From Stieleria maiorica (GTDB taxonomy: Bacteria; Planctomycetota; Planctomycetia; Pirellulales; Pirellulaceae): a stretch of DNA of 64,000 nucleotides. The translations under genes and the position numbers were made by a program. Location of the stretch: positions 1,709,409-1,773,408 of the forward strand of contig NZ_CP036264.1 of assembly GCF_008035925.1 (NCBI RefSeq), read 5' to 3'. Each line of letters opens with the position of its first letter. Within the stretch, counting starts at the first letter, position 1. Positions 28,901-35,740 of this stretch are shown in pieces. The notes under the pieces are model-generated. The model saw nothing but the letters and a program-made list of their open reading frames with translations, had not been told where the DNA came from and searched no databases.

Positions 28901-29495
28901 TGTGGTTGGCCTTCGATTGCAGACTTTGACACGCCAGATGCATCGCGATCAAGGACGACGAGCACGCCGTGTCCACTGCAACGCTCTCGCCGCGCAAGTC
29001 GAAACAATACGAAATCCGATTGGCCGCGATGCTGCTGCTGCCGCCGGTATTGCTGTAAGGTCCGATGACGCCGCGGTCACGGGGGCTGAGCGCGGCGACG
29101 GCGTAATCGAAACTGGAGATCCCGACGTGGACCGATACCGGTCGCCCTGCCATCGATTCCAGCGGGATGCCCGCGTCCTCGGTTGCCCGATACGCCGTCT
29201 CCAGCAACAGCCGCTGCTGAGGGTCCATCGATGCCGCTTCTCGTGGCGAGATCCCGAACAGCTGCGGGTCAAACTGATCGATTCCGTCGACGTACCCGCC
29301 CCAGCGACTTTGCGTTTTCCCCAGACGTGCCTGCCCCGGTGCGTAAAACTTCTCCAGACTCCAGCGGTCCGGTGGAGTCAATTTGATAGCATCGCGTCCC
29401 GATTCGAGCAGATTCCAATAGCTCTCGGGGCTATCGCACCCTCCAGGGAAGCGGCATCCCATGCCGATGATAGCAATCGGTTGAAAGTCGGTCAT
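22926..29495 (-). CDS. Reducing type I polyketide synthase KS-AT-DH-ER-KR-ACP
   Basis: From ATG 29495 (MTDFQPIAIIGMGCRFPGG) the protein has about 2190 residues; an upstream ATG at 29573 adds 26 unconserved residues. Domains in order: KS (DTACSSSLIA, VEAHGTGTPIGDP, NIGHLEAGAG), AT (GHSVGEIAAAHLSG; YAFHS motif), DH (HRVRNACMMP and DSCFH), ER (SGGVGIAAMQLAK), KR (GGLGGFGLRV and QANYAAANALLD) and ACP (LLSMGLDSLMAVEMR). No C-methyltransferase was seen. The set would give a fully reduced extension, with the AT probably using malonyl-CoA. In DH motif 1 (HxxxGxxxxP) the G position is Asn. With the NRPS gene it forms a two-gene hybrid line; no phosphopantetheinyl transferase is adjacent. Confidence 0.94.
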   Translation of the reverse strand: MTDFQPIAIIGMGCRFPGGCDSPESYWNLLESGRDAIKLTPPDRWSLEKFYAPGQARLGKTQSRWGGYVDGIDQFDPQLFGISPREAASMDPQQRLLLETAYRATEDAGIPLESMAGRPVSVHVGISSFDYAVAALSPRDRGVIGPYSNTGGSSSIAANRISYCFDLRGESVAVDTACSSSLIAMHLACQSLQSKANHMALAGGVNALILPDFFVAFSQLGVLSPDGRCKTFDAAANGYVRGEGAGMVLMKRLDDAVADSDSIYAVIHGSATNQDGRTDGMTVPSQSAQQALIRSALQTAGLDGHDISYVEAHGTGTPIGDPIEARAIANCYGRNDKDAGVCRIGSVKTNIGHLEAGAGIASVMKVALSLKHQTIPAHLNLETLNPEIEFDANGLRVPRNTERWDCDGPRLAGINGFGYGGANAHLILGQPPQQTPAQSTPKSDGAPILLPISAHDKHALAETASRLADWIDQGNGTLPAIAATAARRRTHHDWRGTVVGSERNQWVGQLRDIAADCDAHATRVHHPSRGRETPAPPIAFVCSGQGPQWWAMGRGLLESDPIFRASIQRCDREFAQHVSWSLLDELTRGENESRMNETAIAQPSLFALQIALAAVWESKGIRPSLVVGHSVGEIAAAHLSGALDFHDACLVAIHRGRTMDAATSKGAMIAVGLSRQEIEPWIADVTEHVSIAAINGPSSLTVSGRDVEIEAVAERLDQAGIFCRRLEVEYAFHSPQMAPVRDELLKSLAGIRPQPSHTPMVSTVTGGVLSGPEVDGEYWWKNVRHSVRFADAMDVLADRGIELAIEIGPHPVLRYAIAECFADQQRSILAVASLDRKKDDATVIADSIGQLYAWGYPIDWTLNSPADDDFIKLPAMAMNQQSLWSESFDSKSGRMANPGEPILGQVIGGPQPGWQTRVDLRMQESLADHRVRNACMMPAAAMLELAITAESVVAESDAVSLKRFRMQNPCMLSEESPVRVQIDHDTPRRQILLSSSGIDQANWQTLATVDASSIASVERTGREALEDARRRCTESISPDRLYKYCDQLGLNYGPRFRGVTQGWRTPYEAIVTVEFSNADASANGADPLGDAAALLDSCFHGMILASPVFDAEIDRLYLPQQIASLDVFHKSTAPLTAHVRLLSKDDYRMVADIDIYDVDQNHCVAIRGFESVSVSGAKAERSINELLYRYVWKPSAQADAATPETPIPETAAAETGQRKWLVFCDQSGLSSNLLARLPISDKIITVQHGSSFKRLRDHSLIIDPENREQFDRLLTDIGDGVTDVVYLWGLDSPDNVELSVDVLNKSTVLTTLAPMHLAAAWQAAADSGIQSNAARLSIVTLDAQPADGGAPDEGAAPISVAAGPLIGFGRVIAAECGRLKTRLVDLSSGETMIAKDLSDELVSRIDDEDEVMLRDSIRWVRRFVPADELPLHPESRRRAASVLRCGEAASIDQLRYESAAPQPPAGGEVEIEVLATGLNFSDVMKSLDLYPGLPDGPVSLGAECSGRISRVGPDVTEFNVGDEVFAVAPGSFATHVIVNEHLVAKKPPSVSHQQAATIPIAFLTAEYALNECALIRRGESVLIHSASGGVGIAAMQLAKLAGATVLATAGTDEKREFVKQLGAELVMNSRDLEFARQTLRQTDGVGVDVILNSLPGEAIPKGLSILKTGGRFLEIGKRDIYADASLGLETFKNNLALFAIDLDQLFREQPERMGRMLRQLAARFDSGELTPLPVTSYDADETREAFRFMQQGKHIGKVVVDYRSGPSDVFAGSYEPLCLSDRRTYWVAGGLGGFGLRVARWLIDCGAKHLVLGGRSADVPAETQQTLDQWTEAGITVTVIPVDLTSTAAVRSAVDQIDRDCPPLAGVFHTAMVLEDRLLVDMDRETLERVLGPKVLGGWNLHAATEDHDLDHFVLFSSLSSVFGHAGQANYAAANALLDSLAHYRRSIGMPGLAVNWGHVGQVGYLARRGELSERLERQGVLTFSADEAMQCLEQAMQTDVVQQSVLRMDWTRWRGLGITGDVSPRFAHLLRGVSEEATGGDRLASAAEVRAANAEARGAMVARIIGSKAASLLGIAADKMPWDRPLLSMGLDSLMAVEMRNWIESRLEIDLPISELMRSESLREVCRSVSTILETDSEQATPDVTDGAETSGATAAELLHQLPQMSDASVDALLTDLLSGPTPGQPSE

Positions 29496-29573
29496 CACGG
29501 GCTTGATCACTGGTGCAGAGTCTGGAAATGGTAGGCGTCCGTGCGTCCGATCCACGATCCTCGGCGGAATCAC

Positions 29574-29917
29574 AGCGAATCACAGTGTTTGAAAGTCACA
29601 GTGTCTGAGCGTCCGGCCGCATGAACCCCTGCGTGCAATCGGGGCGCATCGCTTAAGACGTACTCAAGTTATTCCATCGGACGTTGGGCGGGAGAAACTT
29701 GGTTGGATGGCCGGCCAACCGTGCTATCCTGCCCAAATGCACACGCAACTGCCGTTCCACATCGGTCTGTGACGTCCTTTCCAGGTCGTCGCGAGCGGTT
29801 GTACGACGTCCTTTCCAGAGCGTCGCGTGCGGGTTGTACGACGTCCTTTCTAGGTCGTCGCACCGAGTCCAACGGACGACGGCCCGGAAGGGCCATCGTA
29901 CTCGCAGAAATCGCCCC
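29574..29917. repeat. Gene-free stretch with three tandem GTACGACGTCCTTTC repeats
   Basis: No gene is seen. At 29767-29905 the unit TTGTACGACGTCCTTTCCAG plus GTCGTCGC occurs three times in direct orientation, spaced about 35 bases. It is followed by an inverted partner (GACGACGGCCCGGAAGGGCC). It separates the permease gene from the PKS gene, so PKS expression probably starts from its own promoter between about 29500 and 29760, where I could not fix one. Confidence 0.75.
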
Positions 29918-31054
29918 TCACGTGCTCCGCAGCGCCTCGGTCGGCATCACCGAAGCGGCGCGTTTGGCCGGCAGCAGAGCGCCGAGCAACCCGATCAAGA
30001 CTGCCAACACGGTTCCTTCCAGCAGCGTGCCGCCATCGATCGCGGGAACCAGCACGCCGCGAACCGCGGGGTGCCGGCTCATCGTATCGGTGGCAACGAT
30101 CGCCAAAACACCGCCCAAAACGCTGGCCGCTAGCGCCAACACGACCGATTCGGCGACGATCATTCGGATCACACGCCCGCGCGGCCAGCCGACGGCACGC
30201 AGCACGCCGATCTCACGCGTCCGCTCCAACACGCTGGTCATCATCGTGTTCAGCGTGCCGATCGCCCCGATCGCCAAGGCGATGATCGAGGTCATCCAGG
30301 CCATCGCCGAGGCGAGTTGCATGCGGGTGTCCGTGCCCACGAACTCCTCGGTCGTCATGGCGTGAAGTCGACCATCGATCGCATGGATCTGGTCGACAAT
30401 CGACCGCGCATGATCGCCATCGACCGTCGGTTCCAGCACCACGTTAATGTAGGTGACCTGCCCGGTGCGGTCTGAAATTGCTTGCAACTGGTCCAGCGGC
30501 ATGACCAGCGACCCGTTTTCCCAAACGCTTTCGCTTTCGAAAATGCCGGCCACGAGGTACGGCTCTTCAAAAATCATCGCGGTCTGGCCGACCGAAAGCC
30601 CCGACCGCTCGGCCAGATGGATCCCCAGCGAAAGTTGATTCGGCGGGGGGGATTGCGAAGCTTCCGCGGGGCGTCGTTTAATCCAGCGGAAATCGTCCCT
30701 CAGCCAACTGTCCGCGGCGATTCCCAGCGTGGGAACGCCGAAGATCTGCTGGTCCTCCAGCGACAGGGTTTCCAGCAACACGCCCGCCGCCTTGGCCACG
30801 CCCTCCAACTGTTCGATCTGGCCGGCCGCCTCCTGGGCGACACTGCTGCTCAAACGGTCGGCGGTCCCCTGGCGAGAGACCACGATGTCGATCGAATGCG
30901 ACTGATAGATTTCCGTGAACGACTCGGTGAACCCGTTGGCGATCCCGCGCAGCGCGACGACCGAAGCGACCGCCATGGTCAGCGCGATCAGAGTCAGCGC
31001 CGCCCGCAGGGGCCGGCGAGTCAGGTTTTTCAGAATCAGCGAGGTAAATCGCAT
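29918..31054 (-). CDS. ABC transporter permease of the MacB/FtsX type
   Basis: From ATG 31054 the protein is MRFTSLILKNLTRRPLRAAL with a first helix (ALTLIALTMAVASVVALRG), then a periplasmic MacB-core-like domain of about 210 residues. The FtsX permease domain follows, with three helices (MAWMTSIIALAIGAIGTLNT, VVLALAASVLGGVLAIVA, VLAVLIGLLGALLPAKRAA) and the ERTREIGVLRAVGW coupling motif. It would work with an ABC ATPase to move a lipid, lipoprotein or small molecule; no ATPase gene is in the window. The in-frame extension to 31111 overlaps repeats and is unlikely. Confidence 0.87.
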   Translation of the reverse strand: MRFTSLILKNLTRRPLRAALTLIALTMAVASVVALRGIANGFTESFTEIYQSHSIDIVVSRQGTADRLSSSVAQEAAGQIEQLEGVAKAAGVLLETLSLEDQQIFGVPTLGIAADSWLRDDFRWIKRRPAEASQSPPPNQLSLGIHLAERSGLSVGQTAMIFEEPYLVAGIFESESVWENGSLVMPLDQLQAISDRTGQVTYINVVLEPTVDGDHARSIVDQIHAIDGRLHAMTTEEFVGTDTRMQLASAMAWMTSIIALAIGAIGTLNTMMTSVLERTREIGVLRAVGWPRGRVIRMIVAESVVLALAASVLGGVLAIVATDTMSRHPAVRGVLVPAIDGGTLLEGTVLAVLIGLLGALLPAKRAASVMPTEALRST

Positions 31055-31111
31055 CGTGCGTCGCAAAAAAGTCGGATTGGTGTTGCAGGGGGCACCCCGA
31101 AACCGGCACAA

Positions 31112-31260
31112 GGGACTGTCCGAATGAGGACGGCCGCATGCCCGGGTACGATGGCCCTTCCGGGCCGTCGAGCAGAATCACTGTACGATTGCCCTTCCGG
31201 GCGGTCGTCCGCACGATTCCCACAACCAAATTGTCGCCGGCGGAGGCCAGTTTCGCCGAT
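31112..31260. repeat. Two copies of GTACGAT-CCCTTCCGGGC repeat
   Basis: GTACGATGGCCCTTCCGGGC at about 31146 and GTACGATTGCCCTTCCGGGC at about 31183 are tandem members of the dispersed GTACGAC family; each has a CCCTTCCGGG near-palindrome. They lie between divergent genes. Confidence 0.75.
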
Positions 31261-31289
31261 TTCACCCCGCCTGTCGATTCACCCGCACC

Positions 31290-32705
31290 ATGAACTCGCA
31301 CCCGATCGACAACGCGGACGCATCCAACGGCCCGGCCTCGGCAACAACCAGGCACCCAAACCCACGCAGCCATGCCAGCCCGACGCGTAAGCGAGGGGCC
31401 CGGCAAGTCTCCCCGCGATGTCTCGTTCCCGGGCTCCGCCTGGGAACGGGGATCTCTGGAGGCTCCGCCTCAGGAGCCCGCGGTCGATGCGTCGGGAGCC
31501 ACACCAGAAATGCGTTTCAAGTCGGCGCCTTGAAGCGAGTTAACAACTTACTCGGGCTCCCTTCTCCCCCGGCATTGCCGAGGAAAAGGGCCGGGGATGA
31601 GAGAGCCAGTCCAACCACCCTGCTCCTCCTGCTGACCCTGCTGTTCTGCACCGGCTGTGGCAGCAAAGTGTTCCGCCACAACGGCGCCGTCAACATGGCG
31701 GGCGGGTTCGACATGACCGGCGACATGACCGTTGACGGAAAACTGGACATGGGGGAACTAAAAACGACCGTCAGCTTGAACCCCAACAGCCGGTCGACAC
31801 CGCTCACACCCGTCGTCGTCTCCGGCCGACCGATCCGGACCGAAAAAATCGCCGTCATCGACGTCGACGACTTCCTGGTCGATCGCAATGTCGGCGGCAT
31901 CGGAACGATGGGAGAAAACCCGGTCGCGCTGTTTCATGAAAAGGTCGAAGCGATCCGGCAAGACAAGCACATCAAAGCCGTCGTGCTGCGGATCAATTCT
32001 CCCGGCGGCGGCGTGACCGCGTCGGACATGATGTGTCACCAGCTCGCAAAGCTGAAGCAAGACCGCGAGCTGCCGATCATCGCCAGCATCATGACCGTGG
32101 GGACCGGTGGCGCGTATTACTTGGCCAATCATTGTGACGCGATCATTGCGCACCCGACCAGCATCGTCGGCGGGATCGGCGTGATCTTGAACGTCTACAA
32201 CTTGCAAGACACGATGGGGCAGTTCAACGTGTTGTCCTCGCCGATCAAGAGTGGCGAAAAGATCGACGCGGGGACGCCCGAGCGTCCGATCGAAGAAGAC
32301 GAATTGGTGATGCTGCAGCGGATCGCCGATTCGTTTCACCAGCGGTTGATCGACCAAATCAACTCGAAACGTCCCCAAGTGACCGCGTCACAGGAGCAGT
32401 GGTCCGACGGCAGCGTGATGACGGGCGGCGAAGCCCATGCGATGGGGCTGGTCGACGGTGTCGGGTACATCGACACGGCGATCGAGATAGCCAGGCAGCA
32501 AGCCGGGTTGAAACCCGACGACCGCGTGGTGATGTATCGCCGCGAGAACGACCCCGCGTACACGCCGTTGGACGTGTCGCCCAATCAGCCCGTGTTGTCC
32601 TCCTTGATCCCGCTGCGCGTCCCCGGGCTGGACCGCAGCACCATGCCGACGTTCCTGTATCTCTGGCAAAGCGACCCCGCGATGGCGACACTCGCACGAC
32701 CCTAA
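31290..32705 (+). CDS. SppA-like S49 peptidase family lipoprotein with a repeat inside its N-terminal frame
   Basis: The frame codes for 471 residues, but only the part from about residue 107 looks like the native protein. TTLLLLLTLLFCTGCGS is a lipoprotein signal (lipobox CTGC), followed by an S49 clan core: AVVLRINSPGGGVTASD, SIMTVGTGGAYYLANHCDAI, SPTSIVGGIGV-like HPTSIVGGIG, and IKSGEKIDAGTP. The first about 100 residues are translated from dispersed GC repeats (31370-31600), so the true start is uncertain and may be an alternative codon near 31600. At the SppA nucleophile site the usual AASGGYY reads GTGGAYY, so the catalytic Ser appears absent. It may be a non-proteolytic homologue. Confidence 0.75.
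   Translation: MNSHPIDNADASNGPASATTRHPNPRSHASPTRKRGARQVSPRCLVPGLRLGTGISGGSASGARGRCVGSHTRNAFQVGALKRVNNLLGLPSPPALPRKRAGDERASPTTLLLLLTLLFCTGCGSKVFRHNGAVNMAGGFDMTGDMTVDGKLDMGELKTTVSLNPNSRSTPLTPVVVSGRPIRTEKIAVIDVDDFLVDRNVGGIGTMGENPVALFHEKVEAIRQDKHIKAVVLRINSPGGGVTASDMMCHQLAKLKQDRELPIIASIMTVGTGGAYYLANHCDAIIAHPTSIVGGIGVILNVYNLQDTMGQFNVLSSPIKSGEKIDAGTPERPIEEDELVMLQRIADSFHQRLIDQINSKRPQVTASQEQWSDGSVMTGGEAHAMGLVDGVGYIDTAIEIARQQAGLKPDDRVVMYRRENDPAYTPLDVSPNQPVLSSLIPLRVPGLDRSTMPTFLYLWQSDPAMATLARP
31425..31545. repeat. GGCTCCGCCT-type palindromic repeat inside the sppA-like frame
   Basis: GTTCCCGGGCTCCGCCTGGG, GGAGGCTCCGCCTC and GTCGGGAGCCACACC follow in the same order as in the tandem block at 10.57-10.99 kb, so this is a single diverged copy of that repeat. 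Confidence 0.8.
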
Positions 32706-32789
32706 CGCCGGCCCATCACGTACCAACACCCGTCCGTCTTCCATTCAACAGCGGGCGAAGTGTCGCTATCCAGCCAGTCGCTACCCTCC

Positions 32790-33104
32790 ATGCCCGATCC
32801 CCAGCACAACGAACCGTCCCCAGCCTCTCACACCGGCACGATCTTCGGCGACTTGCAGAATCCCCGATTGATCTGGGCCAAAGGCATCCTGTTTTTGGTG
32901 CTCGGCGTACTCTCGACCGCATTACTTGTCGCGCGCCTGCCGAGTCTGACCGAGTGGGCGTTGTTGTGCATTTGCATCTGGTCATTCTGCCGCGCCTACT
33001 ACTTCGCGTTCTACGTCATCGAGCACTACGTCGACCCGAGCTACAAATTCGCCGGCCTCAGTTCCCTCGCCAAGTACCTCTGGAAACACCGCCGATCACC
33101 GTAG
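32790..33104 (+). CDS. Small membrane protein, unknown function
   Basis: From ATG 32790 (MPDPQHNEPSPASHTGTIFG) the 104-residue protein has two predicted helices: LIWAKGILFLVLGVLSTALL and WALLCICIWSFCRAYYFAFY. A short basic tail (KYLWKHRRSP) suggests a cytoplasmic C-terminus. I do not recognise a family with certainty. An in-frame TTG at 32760 would add ten residues. The stop codon is immediately followed by the 122-bp repeat array. Confidence 0.65.
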   Translation: MPDPQHNEPSPASHTGTIFGDLQNPRLIWAKGILFLVLGVLSTALLVARLPSLTEWALLCICIWSFCRAYYFAFYVIEHYVDPSYKFAGLSSLAKYLWKHRRSP

Positions 33105-33645
33105 AACCGTTGCCCAGTGTAGAACCGTTGTCCCCAACTGTTCCCTTTGGCCGCACCGCGGCCACCCGCTGCGATCCTTTCAGCCGAGTCGGCTGATGGG
33201 GGAACAATTGAGACAATGGTTCTACACTATTGTGCCCAGTGTAGAACCGTTGTCCCCAACTGTTCCCTTTGGCCGCACCGCGGCCACCCGCTGTGATCCT
33301 CTCAGCCAAGACGGCTGAGGGAGGAACAATTGAGACAATGGTTCTACACTACTGTGGTCAATGTAGAACCGTTGTCCCCAACTGTTCCCTGTGGCCGCAC
33401 CGCGGCCACCCGCCGCGATCCTCTCCGCCGAGTCGGCTGAGGGGGGAACAATTGAGACAATGGTTCTACACTGGTGTGGTCAATGTAGAACCGTTGTCCC
33501 CAACTGTTCCCTGTGGCCGCACCGCGGCCACCCGCCGCGATCCTCTCAGCCGAGACGGCTGAGGGGGGAACAATTGAGACAATAGTTCTACACTGGTGTG
33601 GTCAATGTAGAACCGTTGTCCCAACTATTCCCCCTGACCGCGCAG
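33101..33645. repeat. Tandem array of 122-bp imperfect palindromes, four full copies plus part of a fifth
   Basis: GTAGAACCGTTGTCCCCAAC begins at 33119, 33241, 33363 and 33485, and a shortened copy at 33607, exactly 122 bases apart. Another short start lies at 33101. Each unit starts with GTAGAACCGTTGTC and ends with GACAATGGTTCTAC, so its ends are inverted repeats of about 28 bases. Inside are smaller palindromes (GGCCGCACCGCGGCC and CAGCCGAGTCGGCTG). Copies differ at scattered sites, several compensating in the stems. Frames through it are artefacts. Confidence 0.93.
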
Positions 33646-33831
33646 CGATCACCGGGCACCCTCAACGGTCCCCCGGACCGCCACGCGGTCCTCTGCCAAA
33701 ACTCCCCACCGCCGGCCAACCAACCCCATCATCCCCCGGTCGCCCGCGCCATCATTCTGCCCCGAATCATTCTGCCCACCTTCTCCCCATCGTTTTGCCG
33801 CGCCCACCACTCCCCTAACGCCGACGACCAT
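33646..33831. repeat. GGCAGAATGAT-type repeats beside the integrase remnant
   Basis: Inverted copies (CATCATTCTGCCCC, AATCATTCTGCCCACC) and CCCCATCGTTTTGCC lie at about 33751-33800. They abut the point where the integrase coding sequence stops matching, so the lost 3' end of intI coincides with this repeat. Confidence 0.7.
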
Positions 33832-34170
33832 CCGCCCCAGCAGCTCTTGCACGTCGCGAATGTCCGTATTGTCTTTCAACAGATGAGTCGCGAAGCTGTG
33901 ACGAAACGCGTGCGATGTGATGCGTTTCAGTATCCCGGCGCGCTCGACCGCTTCGTTCCAGCCGCTCGCCGCTGTCTCGATGAAAGCGTTTCTGATAATC
34001 CGAAAGCGCCTCGGCAATCTTCAAACGTTTCCAAGCCGGCGCGCCCTTCTTTTTCTGGTCGACCAGAAATTCGATCACATCGGATTGGCCAAAACGCCAG
34101 CTCGAATCGCCGCCGGTACCGTGAAAGGTTGCCAGCTTTTGACGCCAAATCAACGCCTAGTCCGGCTTCT
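33832..34170 (-). pseudogene. intI: Integron integrase remnant (intI), internally deleted and truncated
   Basis: Two frames on the minus strand carry pieces of an integron-type tyrosine recombinase. About 34170-33985 encodes the core-binding domain ([20 protein letters not shown]), with an in-frame stop just upstream (KPD, stop, ALIWRQKL). About 34000-33832 in another frame encodes part of the catalytic domain ([20 protein letters not shown], ending [10 protein letters not shown]), with the HxxR box intact. The middle of the gene, with the first Arg, and the C-terminal end, with the catalytic Tyr, are missing. It points away from the cassette array, as intI does in integrons. Confidence 0.85.
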
Positions 34171-34339
34171 CGTCCGCTTGCTTCCCGGCCCGCTGCCCTC
34201 CGCCACCCTTTTGCATCGCCATCGGCCCGCCCCCTCTGCGAAATTGGCTCCGAAGCCCGCTGCGGACCAGCATCTCGCTGCGGAGGGGTGGGGTCATCCC
34301 CAACGGATTGCAATCTTTTTCAGAAAGCAGGATAATTCG

Positions 34340-34451
34340 GAGAACACTTATCGCCGAGCCGGGGATAGGACCGCCAAAATCTTATCGACCCGGGGATAAG
34401 GCGGCAGATAAGACCTCCGGCCAGCGAGACCGGGTAATAAACAAGTTATCG
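34340..34451 (+). other. Putative attI site with direct repeats and G/TTATCG crossover
   Basis: Between the integrase remnant and the first cassette lies GTTATCG (34445-34451), which matches the attC R' box. Upstream, a block TTATCGcc...CCGGGGATAgG at 34348 recurs at 34382 (TTATCGaCCCGGGGATAAG), and a weaker CCGGGTAATA lies at about 34429. Paired direct repeats plus a simple crossover site are the layout of integrase-binding attI sites. Placement is by context and motif only. Confidence 0.6.
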
Positions 34452-34502
34452 GGCAGACACAAAGCCACACCACAAATCATGAACCAAGGGGAGCGAACGC
34501 TA

Positions 34503-34925
34503 ATGAACGCATCGATGGGTATCGCCACTGACATATCTCAATCTCGATGGAACGCTAGCGGTTGGTTTGGCGGTGCGATTGGCAGTTGCGCATGGATGGC
34601 GATCATTGCCTGCTTCCTAATCGGATTTGGCCAAACTGGTTTGGCGATCGTGCCGATCGTGTGCTTTGCTGTGACGATGACGGCGGCTGTGATGATTTGG
34701 CGTCGCCGCGCACACATATGCGTAGCTTCCGGCATGTTGACATTGATTGGCGTGCTCGCCTTCACGATTCCAATTACTTGGTTTGCGACGTCACTCTTCG
34801 CGAATGATGCCGTGCGAGCGAGTATGAATTGGCCATCCTCTCCAATGGCAACACTGATGGTGCTATTCGCTGCTCCTGCGGTTGGCCTTTGGATGCTGTT
34901 TGTCGAATCGCGACGGACTGCGTAA
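34503..34925 (+). CDS. Cassette 1: small polytopic membrane protein
   Basis: The ATG at 34503 follows AAGGGGAG (34487-34494), a good ribosome-binding site, and starts MNASMGIATDISQSRWNASG. The 140-residue protein has four predicted helices (AWMAIIACFLIGFGQTGLAI; IVCFAVTMTAAVMIW; GMLTLIGVLAFTIPITWFA; MATLMVLFAAPAVGLWMLF). No family is recognised. It is the first cassette after the attI-like site and ends 31 bases before its attC. Confidence 0.7.
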   Translation: MNASMGIATDISQSRWNASGWFGGAIGSCAWMAIIACFLIGFGQTGLAIVPIVCFAVTMTAAVMIWRRRAHICVASGMLTLIGVLAFTIPITWFATSLFANDAVRASMNWPSSPMATLMVLFAAPAVGLWMLFVESRRTA

Positions 34926-34956
34926 AGCACGCCAACACTGCACACTCAAGAAAGTC

Positions 34957-35047
34957 CGATAACCAAGCCGTGAACCGGAGCGGCGAAGTCGGGCGGTTTT
35001 GAAATTGTAGATCCTTCGTCGCCGCCCGGTTACGGCCGCCGTTACGC
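34957..35047 (+). other. attC: attC site 1
   Basis: R'' CGATAAC, R' GTTACGC, 91 bp. Arm GCCGTGAACCGG pairs with CCGGTTACGGC leaving one unpaired G, the extrahelical base typical of attC. Confidence 0.9.
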
Positions 35048-35053
35048 GAAGAA

Positions 35054-35581
35054 ATGAAGAGACGGTTTCGCTATCGACTACTAACGCTGATACTTGCGGT
35101 CCCCATAGCCGCGATTTCCTTCGCTTTCATTCTTCCGTTTCATCCGAAAGTCTCGTTCGCTGTGGTGACTGAGGACAGGTGCGACGAGGTCAATGTTGAC
35201 CCACTGTGGGTTTTTGAAGGCGATCCTCCCCCGCTCATATACGTTGAGGTCACGAACAACTCTTTTTGGCCTATTTGGTATCGCGCTAGCAATCGACTTT
35301 TCAGCTGGACTGAATGGGTTTGGGAACCACTTCCATCTGAAGGCGGTCACTACATGACCGGTTCATTGCCAATCGAGTGGTCGATGATGATGCCGGGGAG
35401 TTCAGCATTCAATTGCATCCAGGCTGACCCGTCTCAAGATGAGGTTAAGTTGGCTGCGGAGTTGCAAGACTGGCGTGGGAGATCGAAGACGTGTTGGAGC
35501 GATGTACTTTCGGTCGTCGTGTCGAACGCAGATTCGCGTAACAATGCGATGCACGACGAGTCGCCGAGTCGTGGTTATTGA
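35054..35581 (+). CDS. Cassette 2: membrane-anchored protein of unknown function
   Basis: The ATG at 35054 lies 6 bases after the R' box of attC 1. The 175-residue protein starts with a basic-hydrophobic anchor or signal (MKRRFRYRLLTLILAVPIAA), then a soluble domain rich in Trp and Pro (PIWYRASNRLFSWTEWVWEP). The last about 15 residues (RNNAMHDESPSRGY) are translated from attC 2, a common feature of cassette genes. No family is recognised. Confidence 0.7.
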   Translation: MKRRFRYRLLTLILAVPIAAISFAFILPFHPKVSFAVVTEDRCDEVNVDPLWVFEGDPPPLIYVEVTNNSFWPIWYRASNRLFSWTEWVWEPLPSEGGHYMTGSLPIEWSMMMPGSSAFNCIQADPSQDEVKLAAELQDWRGRSKTCWSDVLSVVVSNADSRNNAMHDESPSRGY

Positions 35582-35626
35582 TGTGGATGATCGCTCGCGG
35601 CGACCGCGTGATCGCTGACGTTCGTC
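35536..35626 (+). other. attC: attC site 2
   Basis: R'' GCGTAAC, R' GTTCGTC, 91 bp. GCGATGCACG pairs with CGTGATCGC with one unpaired G. Confidence 0.9.
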
Positions 35627-35740
35627 CGACTGAGCGAATGCCTGTTCATGTTCCATTCAGCGCGCCTCACATCTCATGGTATTGGGCCCACCGTTCAATG
35701 GAGCCGGATGCAACACTAAGCCCGACATTTGGAGCCCTTC

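Noticed and set aside
28206-29534. Long plus-strand frame (442 codons)
   Set aside because: Antisense shadow of the ketosynthase domain.
33101-33645. CRISPR array
   Set aside because: The repeated unit is 122 bases with no unique spacers and each unit is itself palindromic; no cas genes are near.
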